Shown in pieces: positions 11,015 to 22,221 of a DNA stretch of 47,411 nucleotides. A model generated the notes under the pieces. It was not told the DNA's origin. It was given only the letters and a program-made list of their open reading frames with translations, and made no database searches. The stretch lies in contig BRYA01000621.1 in the NCBI GenBank assembly GCA_030267965.1, positions 1-47,411 on the forward strand. The letters are read 5' to 3'. The first letter of the stretch is position 1; every line of letters begins with the position of its first letter. The position numbers and the translations under genes are program-made. The DNA comes from Triparma columacea. Its lineage: Eukaryota; Sar; Bolidophyceae; Parmales; Triparmaceae.

Positions 11015-11725
11015 GGTGACTCAGCGTATTCCTTCTCCCTCACCACCTTCTCCCGAACTGGTAAGCTCCTCCAGATTGAGTACGCCCTTAACGCGGTATC
11101 CAACGGTCGTCTTTCTCTCGGCATCGCCACGTCCGACGGTGTCGTGATCGCTACCGACAAGAAGGTCAGCAGTCCTCTAATCGACGTTGACAACGTTGGC
11201 AAGATAAGCGAGATTGAGAAGGGCATGGGATTCGTCTACTCCGGCCTCGGCCCTGACGCCCGCGTCGTCGTTAGGGACGCCAGGAAGAAGGCCAAGTCCT
11301 ACAAGCTAATGTACGGTGAGGAGAAGACCGTAACGGAGGTGGTAAAGTCCACCGCGAGCCTCATGCAACAGTACACTCAGTCGGGGGGCGTCAGACCATT
11401 CGGATGCTCCATACTTGCAGCGGGGCTCGACGAGAATAACACGCCACTACTATACCAGGTCGACCCCTCAGGCGTGTTCATGGGTTGGAGGGCAACGGCG
11501 ATCGGTAAAGGTTACGTATCCGCCAAGGGTTTCCTAGAGAAACGTTGGAACGAGGACATGGGGATCGAGGACGGTATCCACACGGCGCTACTTACCATGA
11601 GGGAAGGGTTCGAGGGAGAGATCACGGGGAAGAACATCGAGGTTGGAGTACTGAGGAAGGACACGGGGGAGTTTAAGGTACTGACGGAAGAGGAGGTGCA
11701 GGATTATCTCAACGAAAGCTCGTAA
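11015..11725 (+). CDS. PSMA2: 20S proteasome subunit alpha type-2 (start exon uncertain)
   Basis: The exon encodes 236 residues from Gly-2 to the stop; with the initiator Met it matches the usual length of about 234. The alpha-subunit N-terminal signature GDSAYSFSLTTFSRTGKLLQ is intact, followed by IEYALNAVSNGRLSLGIAT, which is characteristic of alpha-2. GVRPFGCSILAAG, YQVDPSGVF and GWRATAIGKG are also standard alpha-ring motifs. The protein forms part of the outer ring of the 20S core in cytosol and nucleus. The acceptor is CCAG at 11011-11014. The initiator ATG lies in an upstream exon, possibly at 10623. Convergent with the DVR gene, 132 bases apart. Confidence 0.95.
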   Translation, partial: GDSAYSFSLTTFSRTGKLLQIEYALNAVSNGRLSLGIATSDGVVIATDKKVSSPLIDVDNVGKISEIEKGMGFVYSGLGPDARVVVRDARKKAKSYKLMYGEEKTVTEVVKSTASLMQQYTQSGGVRPFGCSILAAGLDENNTPLLYQVDPSGVFMGWRATAIGKGYVSAKGFLEKRWNEDMGIEDGIHTALLTMREGFEGEITGKNIEVGVLRKDTGEFKVLTEEEVQDYLNESS

Positions 11726-11857
11726 AGAAAGAAAGGGAAACAAGTTACGTTAGGGGGGGGGAGGGGGGGAAATAAGATGAGAGTGGTGGTTTGTTTGAAG
11801 AACCGTTTTAATTGATATTGATAAGTCCCCCTCCCTCGTTCCCTTGAATACAAACTT

Positions 11858-13218
11858 TCACTCCTTCTTCCCGGCAAGCATGGTAGTGTACGGGTCGTAT
11901 TCTTGTCCCTCAACAGCGATTTTCCTATAATGTTCCATAAGCGTAACCTCCCCATACTTCTCGTCAGGTTCCGTCGTAAGCATATCTTCAACCGCGTAGT
12001 ATTTCCCAATCCGTCCCGTTTCAGCCGCGTCCTCCAGCGCCTGGCTGCCTGATTTATCCGCCATCCATTGCAGTGAGTTAATGATAACGTCAAACAGCCA
12101 AAGAGGGGCGTACACCATGAAAGGCTCCTTCCCCACGGCCTCGAAGAGCATCTCACCCTGACGTTTCATGGTTAGCGGCTCGTCAGGTCCACCTAGGTTG
12201 ATGATCCGACCCATTCTACCCTTGTCATTCTCACCGCACTCGACCAAATACTCGGCGAGCTCCCTCTCGGATATGGGGTTGCACCTAGTTACCTCACCGT
12301 CCCCGAACATAACAAAGGGAGCACCGGATTGGACTACCTCTAACTGACCTGATACTGACTTGAAGAAAGCAGTAGGTCTCACAATCGACCACGTCAATTT
12401 ATCACACGCCTGCAGCTCGGATTCGAATGCGAGTTTAGCCTGCTGGAACTGCAGCCACGGGTTCTTAACGCAGAATGCGCTCAACAACGTGAAGTGTCTA
12501 GCCTTGTTTTCTGAACATGACTTTAGGAAGTTACTTGAGGCCTGGTAGTCTACGAGGTAAGCGTCTGACTTAATACCCGAGCGTGAGGCTAGGCAACATA
12601 CGGCGTTGTCGATTGGACCGATTGTAGAGAGGACAGAATTTAGGGAGGGGAGGGAGGTGGCATCGCAGGTTACTAATGTTGAACCTGATAACTTTGACAT
12701 TAAGGCAGAGTTTGATGAGGTCTGGGGGGGGGGTGGGGAGGTTTGGGGAGAGGGGAGGGGTTAAGAGTTGAGAAAGATTGGAATGGCTTGTGGGTGTGGT
12801 TGAAGTGGAATGGCTTGTGGTGTGGTTGGAAGGGCTTGAAATTGCTGCATGGCTTAGTGGAGATTGCTGCACGGCTTGATATTGCTGCATGGCTTACCTT
12901 CTCCTTGTCCCTAACAAGGCTGATGACATTGTAGCCTTGTCTAACACCCTCCTGCACGACTGACTTCCCAATGTACCCTGTAGCTCCTGCTACTACCATT
13001 GTTTTGCCGTTGGGTTCGAGCTTTGGTAGCGTAGAGAAGAGGTGGGTTTGAGAGTGACGGATTTGAGAGTGACGGATTTGAGAATGAAATATAGATGATG
13101 AGGAGAGAGAAGAGGAGATAGAAGAGGAGACAGATGAGGGTAGTAGAGAGTTGGTGAAGGGGAGTATGTGTACTATAAGGCATAGTAATGGGTATAGGAT
13201 GTTGATTGTTGGTGTCAT
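11858..13218 (-). CDS. DVR: Divinyl chlorophyllide a 8-vinyl-reductase
   Basis: Two exons: 13218-12898 and 12721-11858, phase 0, 394 residues. A hydrophobic signal sequence and Ser-rich transit-like region (residues 1-65) precede the NADPH Rossmann motif GATGYIG (78-84). The rest follows plant and algal DVR (PCB2) closely: [57 protein letters not shown] and [13 protein letters not shown]. The enzyme reduces the 8-vinyl group of divinyl chlorophyll(ide) or its precursors in the plastid, a late step of chlorophyll synthesis. It lies 6 kb from an antenna-protein gene, though co-regulation is not shown. Confidence 0.95.
12775..12895 (-). repeat. Imperfect tandem repeats in DVR intron
   Basis: The single DVR intron (12722-12897) is built largely of two short units on the plus strand: GCTGCATGGCTT-type copies (four variants at 12843-12895) and GAATGGCTTGTGG-type copies (two at 12780-12825). 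The copies nearest the exon merge with the donor. Confidence 0.75.
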
Positions 13219-13524
13219 GTTGAAACGTGTGTGTTTTGAAAGGTGTGTGTGAAAGATGTAAAGTTGTGTCGTTGAATTGAGTATCTTATTTGCCTTTATT
13301 TCCTCTTTCTTTACTCGTTATTCCTCAATTGAGAGATATATTGCTTGATATGGGCCGTATTAGATCCTTGATAACGCTAAAATGTCACCAATTTGTTCCA
13401 ATTTGAAGAAAATGAGGATTAAAAATGAGGTAGAAATGAGGTGAGAAATTGGGGCAGATGAAAATTGAAGCAAACCCAGTTTGACTTTGACTTTGATTCC
13501 CCCTTTTAAAACCCCTTACACAAC
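13219..13524. promoter_or_regulatory. Divergent promoter, DVR / pyrroline-5-carboxylate reductase
   Basis: 306 bases between the two ATGs. TTTTAAAA lies at 13504-13511, 14 bases before the plus-strand ATG, and a TTTGACTTTGACTTTGA triplet repeat lies at about 13480-13496. No known factor site is recognised. Confidence 0.4.
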
Positions 13525-14801
13525 ATGCTCAAACGCATAGCTACCAAATCAACGATCACCCGCATACCGCTTTTATCACCATTCACGACCATCCAAAAAC
13601 GCGCTCACAATGTATATTTTTCAACCTCCACCCCCACGACACCCGCACAAGCTGTATCCTTTTCAACCTCCTCCACCCCCACGACACCTCCCGCACAAAC
13701 TGTATCCTTTTCAACCTCCTCCACCCCCACGACACCTCCCCCTTGCAAACCACCCTCCTATCTATTCATAGGAGCGGGCAAGATGGCAGAGGCTATGATA
13801 GCGCCGCTTGTAACAAACCCAAACATTGAAGAGCGACCGCAAATACTAGTCAATGACGTATCTGCAGCCGCAGTAAACAAACTGAAAGGAAACTTCCCAA
13901 CTATCCAAACCCACAGTACCTTAACGCAGCAGTCCGTAGACGTAGACGTTGTAGTTGTAGCCGTAAAGCCTCAGAACTGCTCCTCCCTTTTCAGCACACT
14001 TCAACCCTTGCTATCAGATTCTATAAACGACCCCGTAATATTATCCATCTGCGCTGGTGTACCTATATGGCAGTTCTGTCAAGGTTTATCCACAGACAAG
14101 GTCGTACGAACCATGCCCAACACACCCGCAACTATACAACAAGGTGTCACTGTATGGACCGCAAACGGGGGAGCGTCGTATGATGGTATTTTCACGAGTA
14201 AGGAGGTTGAGCTTTGTAGGGAATTGCTTAAAAGCTGCGGTATGGAGGTACAAGTTGAGGATGAGAAATTCATTGACATGGCTACGAGCATAAGTGGGAG
14301 TGGACCGGCGTACGTTTTCCTGCTGATTGAGAGTATGGTCGATACTGCTGTACATATGGGATTTAGTAGGGAAGGTAAGAGGGAGTTGGGTAGGAGGGGA
14401 GGGGGGAGGGTGAAGGTCATAAGTTCCTTNNNNNNNNNNNNNNNNNNNNNNNNNNNNNNNNNNNNNNNNNNNNNNNNNNNNNNAATCCCCCCCCCCCCCC
14501 CCACCCCCACCCTCCCACAGTCGCGACCCGTCTTGTCCTCCAGACGATCCTAGGTTCCACCCTCTACGCCGAGGCCTCCACAACCCTCCACCCCGCCGAG
14601 CTCCGTAATTCCGTAACCTCCCCAGCCGGCACGACGGCGTCGGCGGTATACGAACTTGAGAGAGGGGGGTTTAGAAGCAATGTTAGCAACGCGATATGGG
14701 CCTGCTATAGGAGAAGCTTGGAAATGGGAGGGAGAGATAGCAACGTTGGACCGGGGAGAGTTGGGGAACTACCGAGTGGAGAGTTTGGGGATATGAAATA
14801 A
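13525..14801 (+). CDS. Pyrroline-5-carboxylate reductase
   Basis: Two exons, 13525-14374 and 14521-14801 (phase 1), 376 residues. A basic, Ser/Thr/Pro-rich leader with three tandem repeats (residues about 30-74) is a likely organelle-targeting extension. The enzyme follows: GAGKMAEAM (83-91) for NADPH binding, VVAVKPQN, RTMPNTPATIQQG, SISGSGPAYVFLLIE for the substrate site, then HPAELRNSVTSPAGTT in exon 2. It reduces pyrroline-5-carboxylate to proline with NAD(P)H. The intron holds an assembly gap (54 N) next to a long C-run, but both splice sites are present, so the coding sequence appears complete. ProC family assignment is secure; the compartment is inferred. Confidence 0.95.
13612..13743 (+). 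repeat. Three tandem 42-48-nt coding repeats
   Basis: Three copies encode variants of VSFSTSSTPTTPPAQT in the leader of pyrroline-5-carboxylate reductase. Copies two and three are almost identical at the DNA level, which points to recent duplication. Confidence 0.85.
14430..14483. other. Assembly gap of 54 N in an intron
   Basis: The run of N lies within the pyrroline-5-carboxylate reductase intron, between a G/A-rich stretch and a run of C. The true length of this intron is unknown. Confidence 1.
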
Positions 14802-14972
14802 ATTGGAAAGGGAGAGTTTGGGGAAGAAGAAAGGGTTTTTATTTTTATTTTTCATATTTTCTACCTCTCCTGCAGTCACAGAAAGTTAGAAACCTTGCCG
14901 CGAGCTCGTAGTCCCCAATGAATAAAAATAATGATGAATGACCGTATTTTTTTCCTCCTTCTGCAAGCGTCT

Positions 14973-15707
14973 TCATTTGCCTCTATTTCGTCCCAGTACT
15001 TCCTTGACATTTTCAACGTAGCTGTCGCAAATGTCTCCCTCCGCTGGGAAAGGCCACCTCCGTTCCGACTCCAGGTATTCCTTGACGCCCTTAATATTAA
15101 CGACCTCTTGATGACATTTCTTAAGATGCTCGAAAACGAATCCACCCTCAGACTCAAAGACGTCTTCGAATGTACCGGAGAGGGAGGCAAACATCTCACC
15201 GTATGCTTGTAAAACCTCCCCTATGAGAACGTCGGCGTAACAAAGAGACCCCTCGCCGGAAGCGTAACCGCCACCCGAAATCAGGACCCTCTCCAACACA
15301 GGTAGCCAGCGGTTGAGAAGTGGATAAACTATTGTGTTGAGGTGTTCCTTTTTGTCCTCTGAAAATGGCCATTTAACGACGCCCAATCTCACGTCCTTGA
15401 CGAGTTCTGCGACCATATCAGCCCTCGCCTGACCTTTTATTCCCCCACCCTGCATATCGTTCCTTTTAGCAACATATCTAACGAGTGTTTGGCTTTGTAC
15501 GAGCTTCATACCGTCTATGGATAGTAGGGGGAGCTGCCCGAAGAGTAGTTCACCTGATGATAGGAGGGAATCAAATTCGTCGTAGGTCGAAAGGCAGATA
15601 TTCTCAAAGGAGGAAGAGGAAGGGTGCGAAGCAAGGACCCATCGGCATTGCTCCGCTAAACCCCAGCCTTTGAAATACGTCAAGGTTATGGCCTGGTTCG
15701 AAGACAT
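14973..15707 (-). CDS. Glutathione S-transferase-like protein
   Basis: Single exon, 244 residues. The N-terminal thioredoxin-like domain begins ITLTYFKGWGLAEQCRWVL, with the usual GST tyrosine region, and has FGQLPLLSIDGMKLVQSQTL, carrying the cis-Pro and the glutathione-contacting Gln-Ser. The second half is helical, as in the GST C-terminal domain. It resembles the sigma/alpha/mu group. The protein is probably a soluble cytosolic homodimer conjugating glutathione or isomerising prostaglandin-like substrates; the substrate is unknown. No targeting leader. It is transcribed divergently from the LRR gene. Confidence 0.85.
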   Translation of the reverse strand: MSSNQAITLTYFKGWGLAEQCRWVLASHPSSSSFENICLSTYDEFDSLLSSGELLFGQLPLLSIDGMKLVQSQTLVRYVAKRNDMQGGGIKGQARADMVAELVKDVRLGVVKWPFSEDKKEHLNTIVYPLLNRWLPVLERVLISGGGYASGEGSLCYADVLIGEVLQAYGEMFASLSGTFEDVFESEGGFVFEHLKKCHQEVVNIKGVKEYLESERRWPFPAEGDICDSYVENVKEVLGRNRGK

Positions 15708-15915
15708 TATGAGTAGGATTTGGGTATCAATCCTTCCAGTTAGTTTCGGATTCCCATACCTGTATTATTTTCATCCCAGTTCTCCCTCAGTTCTTCCTCC
15801 CGACTCGTCCACTTTCCCTCCACGGAGGTCGAAGCCTCCCGTATTTCAGCGCTGGGGGTGGTCCCCTATACTGGCCCACGCCACAAGCTATCTCTGCCAG
15901 GGCGCCCCAAGAGAA
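15708..15915. promoter_or_regulatory. Divergent promoter, GST / LRR gene
   Basis: 208 bases between the GST ATG and the chosen LRR ATG. The LRR reading frame stays open through it and into the GST gene, but residues coded here look random and the signal peptide starts at 15916, so it is read as promoter and leader. Confidence 0.4.
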
Positions 15916-18900
15916 ATGAGTAGGGTTGTTGCTCTCCTTCTCCTTGCTCTATTTGGGCCCATCTCTTCCTCCTCTAACTCTTCCGTTCCCAATGTTGAGG
16001 AGAGGTTGATCCTCATGGAACTTTTCAATAGCACAAATGGGGAGTATTGGACATATAAAGGTGGATGGGGGAAAGGCGATCAGTGCGCCGACAACTGGAA
16101 GGGTATTAAATGCAATGATGAAGGGGAGGTGACAGAGATCAAGCTTGTACGCAACAACCAAACGGGTTCGCTGCCAGACTCTCTTGGGGGGCTTTCTTCA
16201 TTGACCAAGCTGGATCTGAGGTACGGAGGCATAACGGGGCCCCTCCCGCCATCGTTGGCTGACCTCGTTGAATTGACGCAAATTTCAGTGACAGATCACT
16301 CCATAACTGGCCCTATTCCTCCTCTCGACAAGCTTTTGAAACTCACCTTAATCCAGCTTAATGACAACCATATTTCGGGGCCTTTCCCTCCTGCCCTGGG
16401 GAACCTAACCTCTCTCGAGTATGTGGAGATGCAGCAAAATAGAATATCGGGCACAATACCAGCCCTTGACAATCTTACTTCTCTCTATTACTTCGACGTT
16501 TCCTACAATGAAATTGAGGGACCTTGCCCGAGCGCACAAAACTTTGCGCCCGAATGGGGTGGGGTTTTTTGCGTGAAGCGCAACCGCCTAACCGGAAGAA
16601 TACCTGCCTTTACGAACCTTCCTGAAATTCAGGAGATCAATTTGGAGTTCAACTCCTTGTCGGGCCCTATCCCTCCACTCGAAGGTCTTGGAAAGCTGGT
16701 GACGCTTTCAATGTCGAACAACAATCTGACTGGTCCACTGCCGGATCTGATGGAAGCACCGGCACTCGAGTTTGCCTACTTTAACTTCAACGAGCTCTCG
16801 GGGCCGATCAATGCGTTTCAACATGATTCGCTGAAGAGTTTTTACATTGATCACAATGCTTTCTCCGGTCCTCTGCCCGACTTCGACCAAGTGCCCGTGC
16901 TGGGCGATTTATGCGTGAATAACAATCAGTTATCCGGCCCGATACCAAAGTTCCCTCCCTCCTTGTTTGAGTTTAACGGCTACAATAATTCCTTCAGTGG
17001 GGCGCTGCCGGATTTGGGTTACATTGAGGAGTTGGAAAGAATAAACTTAAGGTGAGAGGAGGTTAGATTATAGCGACAGATTATAGCAACTAGAAGTCAT
17101 GCCCACCCTTTCCGCCCCCCCTATCTCTCTAATTCACCCTACGCTGATCGCAGTTTCAATTCGTTGAGCGGTCCTCTCCCCTCCTTCGCTTCCATTGGCC
17201 CGCGGATCTACAGAATTAATTTGAAACACAACTTCTTTGAAGGGGACATCCCTTCTTCCGTGTCAACCCTAACAGGCCTTCAACAATTGGACTTGAGTAG
17301 CAACAAATTAGGAGGGGTCATCCCCAACCTTTCCTCCTTAACGGAGCTCCAAGAGCTCTATCTCTCTGACAACGAATTCCAGGGCCCACTCGATTGGCTT
17401 GCAAACCTTACATCTTGCACTACAATCACGGTGAACAACAACCTCCTAGTTGGGCCTCTCCCCCGAAGCATTGGAACGATGACGAAACTCAACATGTTCG
17501 TCGCGCACAATAATGATCTTCACGGCTCTCTCCCTGACGACCTCTTCGAGCTTCCCAACCTTCAGGGCGTCGTACTGTCTGGGAACCCGAAACTCTACGG
17601 GATGCTCCCCACTACACTTTCCTCGCCGAGTCTTACAGGGGTTGTGATGGAAGGGTGCGACATTGTGGGTTACCTGCCCAAGAAGATCGAGTCTAATCTC
17701 ACAACCCTCTACCTTGCGGGCAACAAAATAAAATCACGCGGCAGCAACAGCATCCCTCGTCTACCCTCGACGATTCAGGTGAGAATGGACAAAAATGAAG
17801 AGTTGTTGCGATGATGTCGCATGATAGTTGTGTTCCTAAAGTGAATTCCGACCACCTCGACGCAACGATCCTGACCCACTCACCCCGTCGCAGCATGTCT
17901 CGCTTGCAAATAACCTGCTCACCGGTTCAATTAGTGATGATTTCTTCGAAGGACTCACCAACCTCATCTCCTTCGACATTCGACACAACAATGTTGGGGG
18001 AGAATTCAATGTGAGCGTATTTACCATGAGTATCCTCGTAATATGCAGCACGATTGTCGTACCGTCTTTCCTTGTCTTAATGGGCGACCAGCGATGCTTA
18101 AAGCAATACAAATGGCCTCACTTCGGTGTAATTAATCCGGAGGCACCTCATGAGACTAAATTGGAATATACGTTCTGCGGTATATACTCCGATGAAGGCC
18201 ACGAGCTTTGCACGATCCCGACCTTCAGCGATCTTTTCAAGACCATCTCGTTCACGACGACGTTCAATTATCCTTTTGACCTCTCCGAACAGTGTTTTTC
18301 AGCTGTAGTTGAGACGTACTCTCCTGTTGTATTAGAGTCGCTGATCATCTCCGACATTCTCCAGCCAAGTTGCTGGTGGCTCTGCCGGGAGTACAGGTCG
18401 GAAGGCGCGAAGTGGCTGATGTTGGCTGTCGGGCTCTTCAATGCGGTGCTAGTTCCTCAGATTGCGAGCTTCTATGCAACCAACATCAACGGGGGGGTAA
18501 ATGGGCTGCCACTTGTCTCAGCTGTCGGAGGAGTGGCAATCATTCTCTTCGAAGTAGGGGTGGGGCTACTTCTGAAGAAGCTGGCGAGGGGGGAGGGGGA
18601 GGGTAGAGAGGAGGAGGGGGGGGAGGAGGGGGAGGGGGGGGGAGAGAGGGGCCTTTTTCCACCCATCGATTACAATCCTCGCACCTACGTTTTCCCTCCC
18701 ATTGACTTTCTCCTAGACACCCTCGGTCTCAACTTTGACGAGGACATGATGCTGGGCGACAAGTGGGTCAGGTGGTGGCTGTTCGTTGATTGCAAGAGAG
18801 GTGTGGGTAAGCTGGGTCTGGATTCCTAACCTGGCTTGGGTTTAAGAAAGGGGACTATGTCGACGAGCAAGAATTCTTAATGGAGCACGCGTTCAGACAC

Positions 18901-19578
18901 AGCGAGGAGGGGGAGGAGGGGGAGGGGGTGGGGGTGGGGGAGGAGGAGGAGGAGTCCCCCGCCCCTCTGCCAGAGCCAGCTCCACCTCAAACCCCGAAGA
19001 GAGGGCGGGATTTATCTTACATGTACAGCGACCTCGTCCGAACGCTGGCTACCGCCCTCACCTTCGGGCTGGTCAGTCCATTGATATCATTCGTCTCCGC
19101 AGTTGGTCTGCTGGTCCGGTTCACCAGCGTCGCGTTTCTTGTGAAAGTTTTCACGGACAGGGCCGACAACGGGGAGGTCGAGAGGAGGACCACCGACGCC
19201 CAAGGCCTGCCGTTCCGGTGCACAGTTTTGATAGTAGCCACTTCGATGGGGTTCTTTGCAGGGGCCGCCGCCCTCGGGGGGGTAAGTTCCGATACCAACG
19301 AGGAAGTTAGGCAGATTGCTATCGCCGCTGTTGTTTGCGGGAGCGTCATTGCCATTCAGATGATTTCCATCAGGAGGCAGTGGGGGGCCATGACCTGCTT
19401 AAGAACCTGCTTTGGAGGGATAACGAAGGTCATGATTAACATTGTTTCGATCGGGAGGGCCTGCCTTGAGGTGATGGTGAAGGCGTGTACAAGGCGGTGT
19501 GCAAGGTGCAAGAGAAAGACGAAACGGGAGGAAGAGGAGGGGGGGGAATGGGAGGAGCCGCTGCTACCCAAGGCATAA
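15916..19578 (+). CDS. LRR ectodomain protein with multi-pass membrane C-terminus
   Basis: Four exons: 15916-17051, 17154-17778, 17894-18806 and 18851-19578; 1,133 residues. A signal peptide (MSRVVALLLLALFG) is followed by an LRR N-cap (NSTNGEYW to NWKGIKCN) and about 20 plant-type LRRs with the L-x-G-x-I/L-P pattern. The chain then enters the membrane (VFTMSILVICSTIVVPSFLV). Further TM segments follow at WLMLAVGLFNAVLVPQI, LVSAVGGVAIILFEVGVGL, ALTFGLVSPLISFVSAVGLL, VLIVATSMGFFAGAA and IAIAAVVCGSVIAIQM, split by two acidic Glu/Gly loops. The tail is basic and then acidic, with no kinase domain. It is probably a surface receptor-like protein; ligand and signalling are unknown. The ATG at 15916 is preferred over an in-frame ATG at 15670, which lies inside the GST gene. 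Confidence 0.8.
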
Positions 19579-19768
19579 AGGAGCGCGGGTGGGACGCGGT
19601 GGTGATTATTTATTTTTACATCTACTAAGTTGACGCAAAAAAATTAGGGCGCAGACGGAATCTATTTAGTGACGAGCGGCCGTCTTTTCAAAATTGATAA
19701 ATTATTTGGAGTGTTTGACCTCCTCCTCCGACCTTGCTTTGGACTTTGGCACTCCCTCCCAAAAAGAA

Positions 19769-21467
19769 ATGAAGTGTGTGCTTGTGATCGCGATATCATC
19801 GGCGGTGTGCACTTATGTGCCCTTGGCGATAATTGGGGTCGGGCTGATGTTGCCTTCAGAGACCCTAGCGTTCGTTCTTCCCCCATCAATACAAAAAAAA
19901 TCTCCGACTCATTTTGTATTACAGCCTTTGCTGGAGAGGAAGGGTTTTGGCGTGAGCGCTTCAAACCCTTCTCAGAAGGACAAGAAGGGGGGAAGGTCTC
20001 GTTCCTCCTCCGGCAAGGACGTCAACACTGGCATCTATCCTGACCTTTCTCAAGTTGTTGCGAAACTCGACCTGCGCGACTCTGGGGAGGAGGCCATGCA
20101 GAGGCAAGCCTATGCGAAACGTAAAAGCATCGACAATGACATTCAGGAGATCAAGGAGATTGTTGAAGAAAGGGACGTCGTGAAGGAGATGACCAAAAAG
20201 ATGGAGGCACTCGAGGCTAAGGGTCTTGCAGAGAAGAAGTTTTTGGAGAAGGAGATTGCCACGCTGCAGGGGACCATCTCGAAGCTTGAGGTTTCTCAAG
20301 ATGAAGAGCTGAAAACTGCGAGGGACGAGCTGAAAGCTGCGACAGATAAGGCGTCGCTGATTTCCGCTGACAGGGATTCTCTCTCAGCAGACAAGGACGC
20401 TCTCTCCGCGGACAAGGTCACGCTTTCTACCGAAAAGGAAAAGCTCTCGGCTGAGATAGCAGCCCTCGAGGGGAAGGTGATGATGATTGAAAACGAGTCG
20501 AACGACGTCATCAAGAGCCTCAAGGATGAGGTGAGATAATACGAGGACATACACATGCACGCATTGCATTATCTTATAACACTTCACTTCGCTCGTTGCA
20601 GCTTGGAGATATGCAGGCGTCCCTTTCCACTAGTGAAGAGACGGCGAAGAGCGAGGCCGCTGCGCTAGCCAAAGAGATCAAGAGGCTGGAGCTGTCTGCG
20701 GGGGCCAGTGAGAGCGGCCTGAGGCTCAGCGAGTCTAAGCTGGCGATCGCCATGGACACCATTACGTCGTTGAAGGCAAAGGCGGAGGAGCAGACTGAGC
20801 AGGCCAGGCTCAGCGTCGAGAGCGTGAAGAAAACACTCTCGGACGGTTTCAGGAAGGAGAGGGAGGCACTCGAGGAGAGGCTCGCAGCAGGGATGGCTGA
20901 ACTGGCGGCCTTGAGGGTTGAGTACGATGGCAAGTTGGAGAGCAAGGACGCAGAGGTGAGATAGAGTGAGGAGAGTGAAATTCTCACGTTTTGTCCTAAC
21001 TTTTCCCCCCCGTTTGCTCTCTCTGGTCTCGGTCTCAGATCGCTCGGCTGGAGGAGGAAGTGAAGGAATACAAGGAGCACGTCTTCGAGCTCGACAGGGA
21101 CCTGGAAGAAGCCAGCTCATCGCTGGACAGTCTCGGGAAGAAGAAGAGCGCGCTAGAGAGACAGGCCGATGAATTGGAAAAGGAGAAGGCGAAACTTAGG
21201 GGGGACATTGAGGCTATGGGCGTGGAGAACAGCGCAAACTTGTCCGCTGCAGAGGAGAAACTCAGGGGATTGGAGGCAAGGATTGAGGTGAATCTCGAGG
21301 AAATTAGGAAGTATGAATCGGAGCTGACCAACATTGACCCTCTCATGAAAAGGCTCAAGGCTGCCGTGAAAGTTAGAGCCAAGTCTAGGGTTGAGAGGAT
21401 AAAGGAGGGGGCAAAGAGGAGGAGGGATGGGATAAGGGAGAGATTCAAAAACATAAGGAGGAGGTAG
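19769..21467 (+). CDS. Putative plastid coiled-coil protein
   Basis: Three exons: 19769-20530, 20602-20955 and 21039-21467, all phase 0, 514 residues. The start MKCVLVIAISSAVCTYVPL is a signal peptide; LAFVLPPS after it resembles the ASAFAP plastid motif. A short Ser/Lys-rich segment is followed by about 400 residues of heptad-rich coiled coil with several near-repeats of the form SADKDALSADKVTLS. The tail is strongly basic (RVERIKEGAKRRRDGIRERF). No enzyme motif is visible. A structural or scaffold role in or at the plastid is possible but unproven. An upstream in-frame ATG at 19694 would bury the signal sequence and was not used. Confidence 0.75.
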
Positions 21468-21647
21468 AAGGGAGGTAGGGGGGAGGGGGGGAGAGTAGGA
21501 AGGGAAGGGTGAGCGGTAGAAGGTGGGGGGGGGGGAGAGAGAATGGTTGGCATAACTAATATATCCATTGTGGTTCTTCAACGGCCTGTTTTCTATTTTC
21601 CCTCGCCCCTTAAAGTCCCCCGTAACCCTAACTCCGACCCCATCCAT

Positions 21648-22096
21648 CTAATATCCCCTCCTATATCCATCACTCTCCTTGGAAGGAATAACACCGAAGG
21701 TTAGGAGCAGCCCGAACACGCAGACGAGGCAACCATAGCCAATCTGCGCGTTCCACTTATTCTCCTCTCCCCAACATTGAGCAGACCTGGGGGGGGAGGG
21801 GGAGGGGGAGGGGTTATTAGACGAGAGGAGAGGTTGGGAGCAATGGAAATACCACTTTGGCTTACTCACCTGGCGGTCATAAGCCTTGTGAAGCTATTCT
21901 CCATCTTGGTTATTCCCATGGCGATCTGTCCGAGACCAACTACGAGAACTGAGAGGAAAATTGTAGGGTTAGTGACGGGATTGGCGGGGGAGGGATGAGA
22001 ATAAGGCTCTTCTGGGGAAGATAAAGGGGTGGGAACATATAAGGTGGACAAATGGAAATACTCACGTAAGATACCCCAAATCATTTGCATCTCCAT
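21648..22096 (-). CDS. Small two-TM membrane protein (82 residues)
   Basis: Three small exons, 22096-22066, 21948-21870 and 21786-21648, join with correct phases (1 and 2). All introns have GTGAGT donors. The product has one TM segment near the N-terminus (IWGILLLVVGLGQIAMGI), a short loop with a Cys-Trp-Gly-Glu turn, a second TM (IGYGCLVCVFGLLLTFGVI) and a short polar tail ending in RRGY. No family is recognised. The small size and hairpin topology resemble accessory subunits of membrane complexes, but that is only an impression. Confidence 0.65.
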
Positions 22097-22221
22097 GTGT
22101 GTATAAGAAGGGTAAAGTTGGGTGAAGGGTGCAAAGTCCGAAAAAGGAAAAAGTGAATCGAAACTTGTCCAAAAAAAAAACTTGCTCCAAAAACCAATCT
22201 AGGGTTCTGCTTTTAGTCAAA
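22097..22221. promoter_or_regulatory. Divergent promoter, small membrane protein / Rpn13
   Basis: 125 bases between start codons, with an A-run (about 22168-22178) near the Rpn13 side. No defined site is recognised. Confidence 0.35.

Noticed and set aside
15670..15915. N-terminal extension of the LRR protein from the ATG at 15670
   Set aside because: It would start inside the GST coding sequence and hide the signal peptide that starts at 15916.
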